A stretch of DNA of 64,000 nt, from the NCBI RefSeq assembly GCF_913062585.1, contig NZ_CAJXWX010000007.1:1-64000 (forward strand). Direction: 5' to 3'. The translations under genes and the position numbers were made by a program. The notes beneath the pieces were generated by a model. It did not search any database and was not told the DNA's origin. It worked only from the letters and a program-made list of their open reading frames with translations. This document shows positions 44,232 through 52,895 of this stretch, in pieces. Source of the stretch: an uncultured Sphingomonas sp. Lineage in GTDB: Bacteria > Pseudomonadota > Alphaproteobacteria > Sphingomonadales > Sphingomonadaceae. Position 1 is the first letter of the stretch. Each line of letters begins with the position of its first letter.

Positions 44232-44308
44232 GTCTTTTCCCCGAGCGGTCGGCGGCCCCCTCCCGCCGGGGCACGACCGTGTCGAGCGGGCCGCTAGGGC
44301 GGCGAGAT

Positions 44309-44326
44309 GACCGATCCGTGACAATC
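44309..44326 (-). promoter_or_regulatory. candidate PHO box before the acid-phosphatase operon
   Basis: On the minus strand TTGTCACGGATCGGTCAT has two 7-base half-sites spaced 11 bases apart, matching 13 of 18 positions of the PhoB consensus CTGTCAT-AAAT-CTGTCAC. It lies 78-95 bases before the phosphatase ATG, at a place that suits activation. The second half-site (GGTCAT) is weaker. Confidence 0.4.
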
Positions 44327-44442
44327 GGCGGCACGAACGCGAGATCGCGGCGAACATTGCAAACTTAGAATGTAGGCATCGCCGCTTTGTCACATTGCGG
44401 GTGTCAGGACGGCGCGCTCACCGATTTCTGGACCCTTGCCCC

Positions 44443-44772
44443 ATGCGCCGTTGGCACCGAATGCTCGCCCCGTGGTTCGCGCTGCTGCTCCTGATCCTGG
44501 CCGCCACCGGCCTGGCGACACAGGCGACCGATCTGCTCGACAGCCCCCCGCCCCGCAGCGCGTCCGCCACGCAAAGCGAGCCCAGCGCGATGAAGCGCTG
44601 GAACCACTGGCTGAAGCATATCCATTCGGGCGAGGCGCTGGGGCCGGTCGGAATCGCGCTGAATGTCGGCGGCGGGGTCGCCTTGCTGTTCTTCGCGGGC
44701 TCGGGTCTCTGGATGTACCTGTCGATGTGGCTCAATCGGCGGCGCAATCGGCAGCGGCGCCGGGTGGGCTGA
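44443..44772 (+). CDS. minimal PepSY_TM-like membrane protein
   Basis: 109 aa from ATG 44443 (M-R-R-W-H-R-M-L-A-P-W). Two hydrophobic helices (about 9-29 and 72-97) joined by a loop of about 40 residues. W-H-R-x-L-A-P-W-F-A-L-L-L-L-x-L-A-A-T-G and W-L-K-H-I-H-S-G-E-A-L-G-P-V-G-I-A-L-N match the start and end helices of PepSY_TM proteins, with histidines placed as possible heme ligands, but the periplasmic domain is missing. The gene is divergent from the acid phosphatase and overlaps the 3' end of the convergent histidine kinase by 41 bases. The frame is open a little further upstream without a better start. Confidence 0.65.
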   Translation: MRRWHRMLAPWFALLLLILAATGLATQATDLLDSPPPRSASATQSEPSAMKRWNHWLKHIHSGEALGPVGIALNVGGGVALLFFAGSGLWMYLSMWLNRRRNRQRRRVG

Positions 44773-46117
44773 GCGGCAGGCGGATCTGGACCGCCAGCCC
44801 GGGCCGCGCATCGTCCAGCGCCAGCGTACCGCCGTGGAAGCGGACGATAGCCTGGGCGATCGCCAGGCCCAGCCCGCTGCCGCGCGCCGCCGGCAGGGCG
44901 GCCCGCTCGAAGGCGTGCAGGACGCGGGCGCGGTCGACCTCGGCCAGGCCCGGACCGTTGTCCGACAGGGTGATCCGCGCCACGCCGCCCTCGCGGACCA
45001 GCGACAGCCGCGCCGAGGTGCCCGGCGGCGTATGCGTCACCACATTGTCGAGCAGATTGACCAGCATCTGCCCCAGCAGATCGGCATCGCCCGACACCAT
45101 CAGCGGCGCGACCGGCCCGGTCGCCAGCGCGCCGCCATGATCGGCCAGCACCGGCTCCATCGTCTCGGCCACATCCTCGATCAGCGCGCCCAGGTGCAGC
45201 GGCGCGGGCGCGGCGGGATGTCGCCCGCTCTCGATCTCGGCGAGCCGCAGCAGGGCGTCGAAGATGCGGATGATCGCGGCGCATTCGCGCTCGGCCCGCT
45301 CCAGTATCGCGGGGTCGTCTGCCCCGTTGCGCAATATGCCGCGCAGCCGGGTCAGCGGCGTGCGCAGGTCGTGCGCCAGGTTGCTGGCGAACAGCCGCTG
45401 CGTGCGGACCAGATCGTCCATCCTGTCGAGCATCCGGTTCAGGCTCTCCGCCTGATCCGCGAACAGGCCGTCCAGCCCCCGGGTCGGCACGCGGCGGCTG
45501 AGGTCGCCGCCGGCGATGGCGTCCGCCGTCTCCTGCGCGGCGGCCAGGCGGATGGCGATCAGCCGCGCGAAGACCAACGTCACCGCCACCCCCATCACCG
45601 CCGCCGCCAGCGATAGCGCCAGCACGACCCAAGGCAGCAGCGCGTGCAGCGCCTCCCCCGCCTCGCTATGCTGGACGATGACCAGCAGGCTACCGCTGGG
45701 CAGGCGGGTCGCCAGCGCCCGGCCCTGTTGCGTGGCGCGGCCCCCGGCATGGAAGCGGACATTGGAATAGCCCAGCGGCGGCGGCACGATGTCCAGCCGC
45801 CCCGCGATCCGCCGCCCATCGGCGCCGAACAGGACATAGGTGCGCTGGCTGAGGATCTTGCGCTGTTGCCAGTCCAGGATGCGCGCCGCGACCACTGCAT
45901 CGGTCACGGGGCGCCCCTTGCCCAGCGCCAGATATTTGGCGGCATGGTTGCGAAGCGAATGGTCGACTCGCCGCGCGACCCAGGTGTCGGCGAAGCTGAA
46001 GCCGATCAGCCCGACCAGCGCCATCATCACGGTAAAGGTCAATCCGACCTGGATCGGCAAACGGCCCAGGCCGCGCCCCGCCCCTCGTCCCAGCGCGCGG
46101 CGCATCGTCAGGCGCAT
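44732..46117 (-). CDS. sensor histidine kinase
   Basis: 461 aa from ATG 46117 (ATG 46105 is an alternative). TM1 about 24-44, a periplasmic sensor of about 115 residues, TM2 about 162-184, HAMP (185-238), then HisKA with phosphoacceptor His249 in N-L-A-H-D-L-R-T-P-L. HATPase motifs: N-L-L-D-N-V-V-T-H-T, D-N-G-P-G-L, and G-S-G-L-G-L-A-I. Partner of the response regulator just upstream, whose 3' end it overlaps by 10 bases. The sensed signal is unknown; the neighbours (acid phosphatase operon, PepSY_TM protein) are likely targets. Confidence 0.93.
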   Translation of the reverse strand: MRLTMRRALGRGAGRGLGRLPIQVGLTFTVMMALVGLIGFSFADTWVARRVDHSLRNHAAKYLALGKGRPVTDAVVAARILDWQQRKILSQRTYVLFGADGRRIAGRLDIVPPPLGYSNVRFHAGGRATQQGRALATRLPSGSLLVIVQHSEAGEALHALLPWVVLALSLAAAVMGVAVTLVFARLIAIRLAAAQETADAIAGGDLSRRVPTRGLDGLFADQAESLNRMLDRMDDLVRTQRLFASNLAHDLRTPLTRLRGILRNGADDPAILERAERECAAIIRIFDALLRLAEIESGRHPAAPAPLHLGALIEDVAETMEPVLADHGGALATGPVAPLMVSGDADLLGQMLVNLLDNVVTHTPPGTSARLSLVREGGVARITLSDNGPGLAEVDRARVLHAFERAALPAARGSGLGLAIAQAIVRFHGGTLALDDARPGLAVQIRLPLSPPGAAADCAAD

Positions 46118-46788
46118 CGGTCGGACCGCAGGATATAGCCCGCGCCCCGCTGCGTCTCGATCGGATCGCACGCGATGCCGATCAGCGCGGTGCGCAAGCG
46201 GCTGAGATTGCTTTCGACGATATTGGCGGTGGGCGCGAAGGCATAGCCCCACACCCCCTCCAATAACATCGAGCGGGTGACGAGCCGGTCGGCATGGCGC
46301 ATCAGATGCGCGAGCAGCGAATATTGCCGCCGGTTGAGCGTCACCGCCCTGCCCCGGAACCGCGCCTGATGGCCGCTGGGGTCGAGCTGCAGCCGCCCGA
46401 CCTCCAGCCGCACGCCCTCGACCGGCGCCACGCCGCGTCTGGCGATGGCGGCGATGCGCGCGGCCAGTTCGTCCATATCGAACGGCTTGGCCAGATAATC
46501 GTCGGCGCCGCTCGCCAGCCCCTCGATCCGGTCCTTCACCGATCCCAGCGCGCTCAGCATCAGGATCGGCGTCGCCTGGCCGTCGCGCCGGATCTGGTCG
46601 ATGACCGACAGGCCGTTCAGGTCGGGCAGCATCCGGTCGAGCACCACCGCGTCCAGATCGCCCTGACGCAGCATCAGGATCGCCTCCGCCCCCGTGCCCG
46701 CCAGGCGCACCTCATGGCCCAGCGCGCCCAGGCCCCGGCCAATCTGATCGGCGATGACGGGATCGTCCTCGACGATCAGCAGGCGCAT
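46108..46788 (-). CDS. OmpR-family response regulator
   Basis: 226 aa. The receiver domain has acidic Asp8-Asp9, phosphoacceptor Asp51 in V-V-L-D-R-M-L-P-D-L-N-G and a Lys in L-A-K-P-F. The C-terminal winged helix has the OmpR pattern L-N-R-R-Q-Y-S-L-L-A-H-L-M...T-R-S-M-L-L-E-G-V-W-G-Y, ending R-G-A-G-Y-I-L-R. ATG 46788 gives the standard N-terminus (M-R-L-L-I-V-E-D-D). Upstream, on the minus strand, CGATTGTCAC (around 46828-46837) also occurs before the acid-phosphatase gene (CGATTGTCAC around 44319-44328). Confidence 0.94.
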   Translation of the reverse strand: MRLLIVEDDPVIADQIGRGLGALGHEVRLAGTGAEAILMLRQGDLDAVVLDRMLPDLNGLSVIDQIRRDGQATPILMLSALGSVKDRIEGLASGADDYLAKPFDMDELAARIAAIARRGVAPVEGVRLEVGRLQLDPSGHQARFRGRAVTLNRRQYSLLAHLMRHADRLVTRSMLLEGVWGYAFAPTANIVESNLSRLRTALIGIACDPIETQRGAGYILRSDRCA

Positions 46789-46866
46789 GGCATGTCTTCG
46801 GTGTCCGCCCCCGTCCCTGCCAGCGCGATGTGACAATCGCGTGGCACGGGCCATGGGGCGTCACCG

Positions 46867-49800
46867 TCAGAAGGCGAGGGTCAGGCCCATCTTGCCTGCG
46901 ATGGCGGTGTGGTCCTGCTGCCGCTCCTCGCCGACATCGACATTGACCGAGACGTAATTGCTGCCGCCCTTCAGCCGGACATTGCCCAGCCAGCCCGCCT
47001 GGCGCGCCTCGGGCGTCAGGATGAAGGGCGTGCCGCCAGCGAAGCTGGCGGTGGTGGCGTCCAGATGGCTGTTCAGGATCGCGCGGTTGCCGCCCTCGAC
47101 CTCCAGGCGCAGATAGGTGCCGTCGTCATTGTTGGGCTTGCGGAAGTTATAGCCCAGCGCCAGCGTCGTGTTGACGCCCGTCTCCTGCGCATTGCGCCCG
47201 GCGAGCGTCAGGTCGAAGCCGGTGCCGCCGCCGGTTTCCGAAAAGCCGTTCTCGGTCAGGCGGACATAGTCGATCGACGCCTGGGGCCGCAGATAGAAGC
47301 GCCCCATGTCCAGCTGATAGGACAGGCCGCCCGCCGCGTCATAGGTGCGGCCGTGCCAGCGCCCGTCGGCGGTGCGGCTGAAGGCGACGCCGCCGCTCGT
47401 CCCGTTGAAGGTGCGGTTGCCGTCGAAGCTGATCGTGCCGACCATGCCGGTGGCAAAGGCGTGCAGCCCGCCCCACTGGCCCCGCCAATAGAGCCCGGCC
47501 TTATATTCCTGGCTGGTCATCGCGTTGGAATTGCCGACCATGTCGTTGATGCCGATCAGATAGGCCAGCGACACGCCCACCCGGCCGAAGCCGCCCAGCC
47601 CGCGCTCGAACCCGCCGGTCAGGCCCCAGCCGCTGACGTCGTAACCCGCGGTCGATCCGGTGCCCTTGCGATCGGCCCAGGCGACCTGCTGCAACCAGCC
47701 CGCATAGCCGTTATGGTGCAAAGGCGGCATTTCGGGATCGGCCAGGATACGGTTCAGCGCGCGTGACGACAGGCTGACCGAGTCGAAATTGCCGCCCGCA
47801 AAGTCGGGGAGCAGCTGGCGCAGCCCGGCGCTCACCTGCGACCCGTTGCTCCAGGAAAGGAGGGTATCGCCGACCCCGGCATCGCCCAGCGCGGCGGCAT
47901 AGGCCGGGTCGTATACGGCGGCGAGCGGACCGCTCAGCCCGAGTTGCGCGGCGCTCTTGCGCGCGACCGAGACGATGACGCCGTTGCCGGTCGCATCGGT
48001 GCCGATCGTGCCGTTGAACAAATAGGGCAGACTGAGATCGGCCAGCCCCAGATTGGACGCGCCGTTCAGCGTGCCCGCGCGCAGCACGGTGTAATTGCCC
48101 ACCGCATTGTTTAGCGAGGTCGCCAGCACGGCGATCTGCGCATTGGCGCCGATGGTGGCGGTGCCGGTGACATTGAGCAGCGTCGAGGTGCCCGCCGACC
48201 CGTTCACCGTCACGCCCAACGTACCGCCGTTCAGCGTCAGCGAATTGATGGTCGTGGTGCCGGTCGCGGTCAGCGCCAGCGTGCCGCCATTGACCGTCAC
48301 CGCGCTGTTGCCCGCATTGGCCAGCCCACCGGTAAAGACCGAGGTGCCCGACACGTTCAGGGTGGAGGTGCCGCCGCCGAAATCGGCCGTGCCGGTATAG
48401 CTACCCGCCCCGGCCAGCGTCATGGTGTTGGTGCCGCCGCCGAAGGTGACGTTGCCGGTCACCTTGCCCGCATTGATCGTCAGTGTGTCGGGGCCGCCGC
48501 CCAGCAGGATCGCTCCCGAGATGGACGGCGCGATGCTGCCCGTCGTCGGGAAATTCTGGGTGATCGTCGTGCCGCCACTATTGGCCGACAGGTCGATCGC
48601 GACATCGGTCCCGGCGCCGTTCGCCGCGATCGTCCCGCTGTTGGTGATGCTGTTCAGCGTGCCCGACAGGTCGCGCACCGCATAGCTGGTCGCGCCGGTC
48701 GCCGAAAGGCCGGCGATCGTGCCGCTATTGGTCATCGAACCGACCGAGGCGCCGGTGTCGATCAGCACGCCCGTGGCGACCTGCCCCGCGCTGCCCGCGC
48801 CGCTGGCATTGATCGCGCCGCTATTGTCGAGGGCAGGCGTGGTCGTGCCGCTGCCGATCCAGACGCCCGTCACGCTCGCAGCGTTGCTGATCGCGGTCAC
48901 GCTGCCGCGCACCACCATGCCGCCGGAGAGCGTGGTGGCACCGCCCAGCCCGCCGACCCGCACCGCATTGGCGGTGTTGCCCGCATAGACGCCGTTGCCG
49001 CTCGCGGAGCCGTTGATCGCGACGCTATAGCCACCGGTATCGCCCGAGATCGCGCCGATCGTCGTCGCGCTGCTGGCCGACCCGATCTGCAAGGCGGGGG
49101 CGGAGCCGTAATTGGTCAGCGTGCCCGCCGTCGTCGTCGTGGTCGTGCCGTTCGTCGTGGTGCTGGTCGCCGCCGCGATCGTCACGCCGCCACCGACATT
49201 GCCCGCCACCCACAGGGTCGGGCCGCCGAGCGCCAGATTCTGGGCGGTCAGCTTGGTCACATCGGCCGGTGCCGCCACCGAGCTATAGCCGCTGGTGATC
49301 ATGGTCGCGGTCACGTTCACCGCGCCCGACACCGGGCCGTTCAGCACCGCCGCGCTGCTGCCCGTGCCATAGGCAGACACCGTACCGCCCAGCGCGACGT
49401 CGCCGTTCACCGCGCCGGTGGAAATGCCATAGCTGTTATCGCCAAAGACGCTGATCGTGCCGCTTTGCGTCAGCGTCCCGTTCAGTGGGCCGCCCAGCGC
49501 GATCCCGGCGCTGTTATTGCCGTTGACGGTGATCGAGCCGCTATTGGCGATCGCACCGTTGAACGTGCCCAGCGTCTGGATGCCATAGCGGTTCGATCCT
49601 TGCGCATAGGGGCCGTCCAGCACCGTGTCGCCATTGGTGTCGGTGCGGGTATAGCTTTCGCTGAGCGTGATCGAGCCGGTATTGGTGATGCTGCCGGTCA
49701 CGCCGTCATTGGCCTGGATGCCGGTGCTGCCGTTGATGTCCTTCGACGTGATCGACCCCGCATTGGATACGGTGGAATTATTGTCGATCGTGACGGCCGC

Positions 49801-49971
49801 GCCCGGATTGCTCAGGGCGATAGAGCCGCCGCTGCCGATCGTGACGTTCCCGGCGGCCGAGGTGTTGAGCGGCGTCGTGGTCGAACCGCCGACATTGGTG
49901 TCGGCTAGCGCGGGCGTGGCGATCAGACCGAAGGCGACGGTCGAGAGATAGCGGATCGTCCTGTTTGCCAC
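46867..49971 (-). CDS. autotransporter with repeat-rich passenger
   Basis: About 1034 aa from GTG 49971 (V-A-N-R-T-I-R-Y-L-S), giving a signal peptide that ends A-L-A-D; GGGG lies just upstream. The passenger (about 30-700) is Gly/Ser/Thr/Asn-rich with many N-x-G-(S/T/A)-I units (NAGSI, NTGSI, NSGSI, NSGTI) predicted to form a beta-helix, including a T-rich stretch (TTTNGTTTTTT). The last 280 residues (from about A-G-W-L-Q-Q-V-A-W) form the autotransporter beta-barrel, ending with the hallmark aromatic F (L-T-L-A-F). No protease triad is visible in the passenger, so adhesion or aggregation is more likely than proteolysis. Divergent from the S9 peptidase. Confidence 0.9.
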   Translation of the reverse strand: MANRTIRYLSTVAFGLIATPALADTNVGGSTTTPLNTSAAGNVTIGSGGSIALSNPGAAVTIDNNSTVSNAGSITSKDINGSTGIQANDGVTGSITNTGSITLSESYTRTDTNGDTVLDGPYAQGSNRYGIQTLGTFNGAIANSGSITVNGNNSAGIALGGPLNGTLTQSGTISVFGDNSYGISTGAVNGDVALGGTVSAYGTGSSAAVLNGPVSGAVNVTATMITSGYSSVAAPADVTKLTAQNLALGGPTLWVAGNVGGGVTIAAATSTTTNGTTTTTTAGTLTNYGSAPALQIGSASSATTIGAISGDTGGYSVAINGSASGNGVYAGNTANAVRVGGLGGATTLSGGMVVRGSVTAISNAASVTGVWIGSGTTTPALDNSGAINASGAGSAGQVATGVLIDTGASVGSMTNSGTIAGLSATGATSYAVRDLSGTLNSITNSGTIAANGAGTDVAIDLSANSGGTTITQNFPTTGSIAPSISGAILLGGGPDTLTINAGKVTGNVTFGGGTNTMTLAGAGSYTGTADFGGGTSTLNVSGTSVFTGGLANAGNSAVTVNGGTLALTATGTTTINSLTLNGGTLGVTVNGSAGTSTLLNVTGTATIGANAQIAVLATSLNNAVGNYTVLRAGTLNGASNLGLADLSLPYLFNGTIGTDATGNGVIVSVARKSAAQLGLSGPLAAVYDPAYAAALGDAGVGDTLLSWSNGSQVSAGLRQLLPDFAGGNFDSVSLSSRALNRILADPEMPPLHHNGYAGWLQQVAWADRKGTGSTAGYDVSGWGLTGGFERGLGGFGRVGVSLAYLIGINDMVGNSNAMTSQEYKAGLYWRGQWGGLHAFATGMVGTISFDGNRTFNGTSGGVAFSRTADGRWHGRTYDAAGGLSYQLDMGRFYLRPQASIDYVRLTENGFSETGGGTGFDLTLAGRNAQETGVNTTLALGYNFRKPNNDDGTYLRLEVEGGNRAILNSHLDATTASFAGGTPFILTPEARQAGWLGNVRLKGGSNYVSVNVDVGEERQQDHTAIAGKMGLTLAF

Positions 49972-50297
49972 AAAAACCCCGGCACTGCGGCGGATATTCC
50001 CGCCTGGGAAAGACCATGCGGCTTGCCGTTCAGGCCAGCCCATTTCCCGCCCCTAGGAATGACGGCCATTTATCGTCAAATTAAAAGGACGATATATTCA
50101 GGCTACATGCATGACATCTTTGTCAGGAACAGTATTTTGCGGAATAACCTTCAACATTCCTATTCTACAACTTGTAACAATTTGTCGCAAATCCGTCGCA
50201 AATCTTGCGAGACCTGAATTGCCATACTTGCCCTGGCTTCTGGTGCCCGGCGGCCGGACATGCCACACCGGGCGTAAATCATAATAAGGGGTTGAGA
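49972..50297. other. 326-base AT-rich divergent regulatory region
   Basis: No gene is seen. The central part (50060-50220) is AT-rich compared with the rest of the window. It holds a tandem direct repeat of TCGCAAATC (GTCGCAAATC at 50184-50193, CGTCGCAAATC at 50194-50204) followed by CTTGCGAG. Promoters for the autotransporter and for the S9 peptidase must lie here, but I cannot place -35/-10 pairs with confidence. The repeated TCGCAAATC could be an operator. Confidence 0.45.
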
Positions 50298-52739
50298 ATG
50301 CGCGTCGGAATTCGCCTGGTCACCATGCTGCTCGCCACCACGGCCGCCATCGCCTCGCCTTCGCTGGCCGGCGCGCAAGGGGCAACCGGCTATCACCGCG
50401 CACCCGATGCCATCGCCCGCGCGCTGGAGGCCCCGCCGACCCCGGCGGTCGCGCTCAGCCCCGATCATCGCACCATGGCGATACTGGGCCGCGAGAACCT
50501 GCCCTCCATCGCCAATCTGTCCAAGCCGATCCTGCGGCTGGGCGGCTATCGCATCGACCCGGCGACCAACGGCCTGGCCGAGGTGCGGGTCCAGTGGCTC
50601 AATGCGCTGAGTTTCCAGGATATGGCGACCGGCAAGACGATCACGGTCAATCTGCCCAAGGGCACGCGCTTCGCCGCACCGGACTGGTCGCCGGACGGGG
50701 CGCATCTGGCCTTTTACGTGCAGGAGCCGGACGGCCTGTCGCTCTGGATCGCGAACCGCGACGGGACGGCACGGGCGGTGGCCAAGGGGCTGAACGGCAC
50801 CTTCGGCACGCCCTTTGCCTGGACACCCGACAGCCATGCGCTGATCACCTATATGGTCGTGCCGAACAGGGGCGCGCCGCCCGCCGCCGATCCGACCCCG
50901 AGCGGGCCCATCGTGCAGGAAAGCAGCGGCCGGACCTCGGCCGCGCGCACCTATGAGGATCTGCTGAGCGATGCGCATGACGAGGCGCTGTTCGATTATT
51001 ACTTCACCGGCCAGCTCATGCGGATCGACCTGTCGGGCACCGCACAGGCCATCGGCGCGCCGGGGCTGATCGCCGATTTCAGCGTCTCGCCCGATGGCCG
51101 CTATCTGCTGACCGAGCGGTTGAAGCGCCCCTATTCCTATCTGCTGCCTGCCCGCTTCTTCCCCACCGAAATCGCCGTGTCGACGGTCGACGGGCAGCCG
51201 GTGAAGACGCTGGTCGACCGGCCGCTGGCCGACGACCTGCCGGTCGATTTCGACGCGACCGTAAAGGGCCCGCGCGACGCCGAATGGCGCGCCGACGCAC
51301 CCGCCACCCTGGTCTGGGCCGAGGCGCTCGACGGCGGCAATCCGCGCGCGAAAATCGCCTTTCACGACAAGGTGATGATGCAGGCCGCGCCCTTTGACCG
51401 GCCTGCGGTCGAACTGGCCAAGACGCCCGCCCGCTATGCCACGACGATGTGGGGCGATGACGGCTTCGCGATGGTCGTCGACCGCGAATGGCGCTCGCGC
51501 ACCGAACATCGCCTGGCGGTCTCGCCGGGTCGTCCGGGCGAGGCGCGGATGCTACTGACCCGCAATTATCAGGATCAATATGGCGATCCCGGCCGCCCGG
51601 TCATCGAGGAGAATGCGGCGGGCAAGCCGGTGATGCGTTTCACCCCGGCGCATGACGCGGTCTATGTCACCGGCGAGGGCGCGACCAAGGCGGGGGCCTT
51701 CCCCTTCCTGGCGACGATGAAACTAACCGGCGGCGAGCAGACACGGCTGTGGACCGCCAAGCCCCCCTATTACGAGACCATCGTCGCCATGCTGGACGAC
51801 AGGGCCGACCGCGTCCTGACCCGGCGGGAAAGCGCGACGCTCGTCCCCAATTACATGATCCGGTCGGTGAAGGGCGGCGGCCTGAAGCCCGTCACTCGCT
51901 TCACCGATCCCGCGCCGGTCTTTGCGGGCGTGACCCAGCGGACCATCACCTATAGCCGCGCCGATGGCCTGCCGCTGTCGGGTTCACTCTATCTGCCCGC
52001 CGGTTACGACGCCAAGCGCGACGGGCCGCTGCCGACCCTGCTCTGGGCCTATCCGGCCGAATATACCGATGCGAAGGTCGCCGGGCAGACGGTCGACCAG
52101 GGCAACCGCTTCGTGCGGCCGCGCGGGATCAGCCATTTGTTCCTGCTGACCCAGGGCTATGCGATCCTCGACAACCCCGCCATGCCGATCATCGGCGAGG
52201 GCGGCGCGGAGGCCAACGACACCTATGTCCAGCAGCTTCAGGCCGACGCGCAGGCGGCGGTCGATGCCGTCGTGAAGCTGGGCGTCGCCGACCGCACCCG
52301 CATGGCGGTGGGCGGGCACAGTTACGGCGCGTTCATGACCGCCAATCTGCTGGCGCATACCGACCTCTTCCGCGTCGGGATCGCGCGGTCGGGGGCGTAT
52401 AACCGCACCCTCACCCCGTTCGGCTTCCAGGCCGAGCAGCGCACCTATTGGCAGGCGACCGACACCTATACGAAGATGAGCCCCTTCACCTTCGCCGACC
52501 GGATCAAGGCGCCGATCCTGCTGATCCATGGCGGCGCGGACGACAATAGCGGCACCTTCCCCATCCAGTCGGAGCGGATGTACGCCGCGCTCAAGGGCAA
52601 TGGCGCGACGGTCCGCTATGTCGTCCTGCCCAACGAGCCGCACGGCTATCGCGCGCTGGAGTCGACCGAGGAGACGCTGTGGCAGATGACCGACTGGCTG
52701 GACCGCTACGTCAAGCCCAAGCTGCCCGCCGCCCGGTAA
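50298..52739 (+). CDS. prolyl oligopeptidase family (S9, glutamyl-endopeptidase-like) serine peptidase
   Basis: 813 aa from ATG 50298 (AAGGGG upstream). Signal peptide ends L-A-G-A-Q. An N-terminal beta-propeller-like region (about 30-560) contains D-x-x-W-S-P-D-G, P-F-A-W-T-P-D-S and S-P-D-G-R-Y. The alpha/beta-hydrolase domain has nucleophile Ser675 in G-G-H-S-Y-G-A-F, Asp748/749 in H-G-G-A-D-D-N-S and His782 in E-P-H-G-Y. The segment L-D-N-P-A-M-P-I-I-G-E-G-G-A-E-A-N-D-T-Y is typical of the S9D group related to plant chloroplast glutamyl endopeptidase. A periplasmic peptidase, probably digesting imported or envelope peptides. Confidence 0.93.
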   Translation: MRVGIRLVTMLLATTAAIASPSLAGAQGATGYHRAPDAIARALEAPPTPAVALSPDHRTMAILGRENLPSIANLSKPILRLGGYRIDPATNGLAEVRVQWLNALSFQDMATGKTITVNLPKGTRFAAPDWSPDGAHLAFYVQEPDGLSLWIANRDGTARAVAKGLNGTFGTPFAWTPDSHALITYMVVPNRGAPPAADPTPSGPIVQESSGRTSAARTYEDLLSDAHDEALFDYYFTGQLMRIDLSGTAQAIGAPGLIADFSVSPDGRYLLTERLKRPYSYLLPARFFPTEIAVSTVDGQPVKTLVDRPLADDLPVDFDATVKGPRDAEWRADAPATLVWAEALDGGNPRAKIAFHDKVMMQAAPFDRPAVELAKTPARYATTMWGDDGFAMVVDREWRSRTEHRLAVSPGRPGEARMLLTRNYQDQYGDPGRPVIEENAAGKPVMRFTPAHDAVYVTGEGATKAGAFPFLATMKLTGGEQTRLWTAKPPYYETIVAMLDDRADRVLTRRESATLVPNYMIRSVKGGGLKPVTRFTDPAPVFAGVTQRTITYSRADGLPLSGSLYLPAGYDAKRDGPLPTLLWAYPAEYTDAKVAGQTVDQGNRFVRPRGISHLFLLTQGYAILDNPAMPIIGEGGAEANDTYVQQLQADAQAAVDAVVKLGVADRTRMAVGGHSYGAFMTANLLAHTDLFRVGIARSGAYNRTLTPFGFQAEQRTYWQATDTYTKMSPFTFADRIKAPILLIHGGADDNSGTFPIQSERMYAALKGNGATVRYVVLPNEPHGYRALESTEETLWQMTDWLDRYVKPKLPAAR

Positions 52740-52741
52740 GC

Positions 52742-52878
52742 TAGAGTCTGATCCACTGACGTGGATGCGGCACCGGCCCACTCCCCCACCCGACCGCCCA
52801 CAGCGTATCCTGAATGGGCGGTCGGGTGGGGGAGTGGGCTGGTGCCGCCCCGATCCAGCTTTGCCGGATCAGACTCTA
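52742..52878. mobile_element. MITE-like 137-bp palindromic element
   Basis: Ends are perfect 13-bp inverted repeats (TAGAGTCTGATCC at 52742-52754, GGATCAGACTCTA at 52866-52878). Inside, 52767-52800 and 52815-52848 are 34-base arms that pair at 33 positions plus one G-U, with a 14-base loop. The outermost TA on each side may be a duplicated TA target, as made by IS630/mariner-type transposases. It has no coding capacity. It lies three bases after the S9 peptidase stop and before the convergent permease gene, so it can also work as a terminator. Confidence 0.75.
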
Positions 52879-52895
52879 AGCCTCGCCCCGGCGCG

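Noticed and set aside
44388..44406. A second PHO box made from TGTCA at 44388-44392 and 44402-44406
   Set aside because: The half-sites are 14 bases apart instead of 11, and the orientation does not suit the phosphatase operon.
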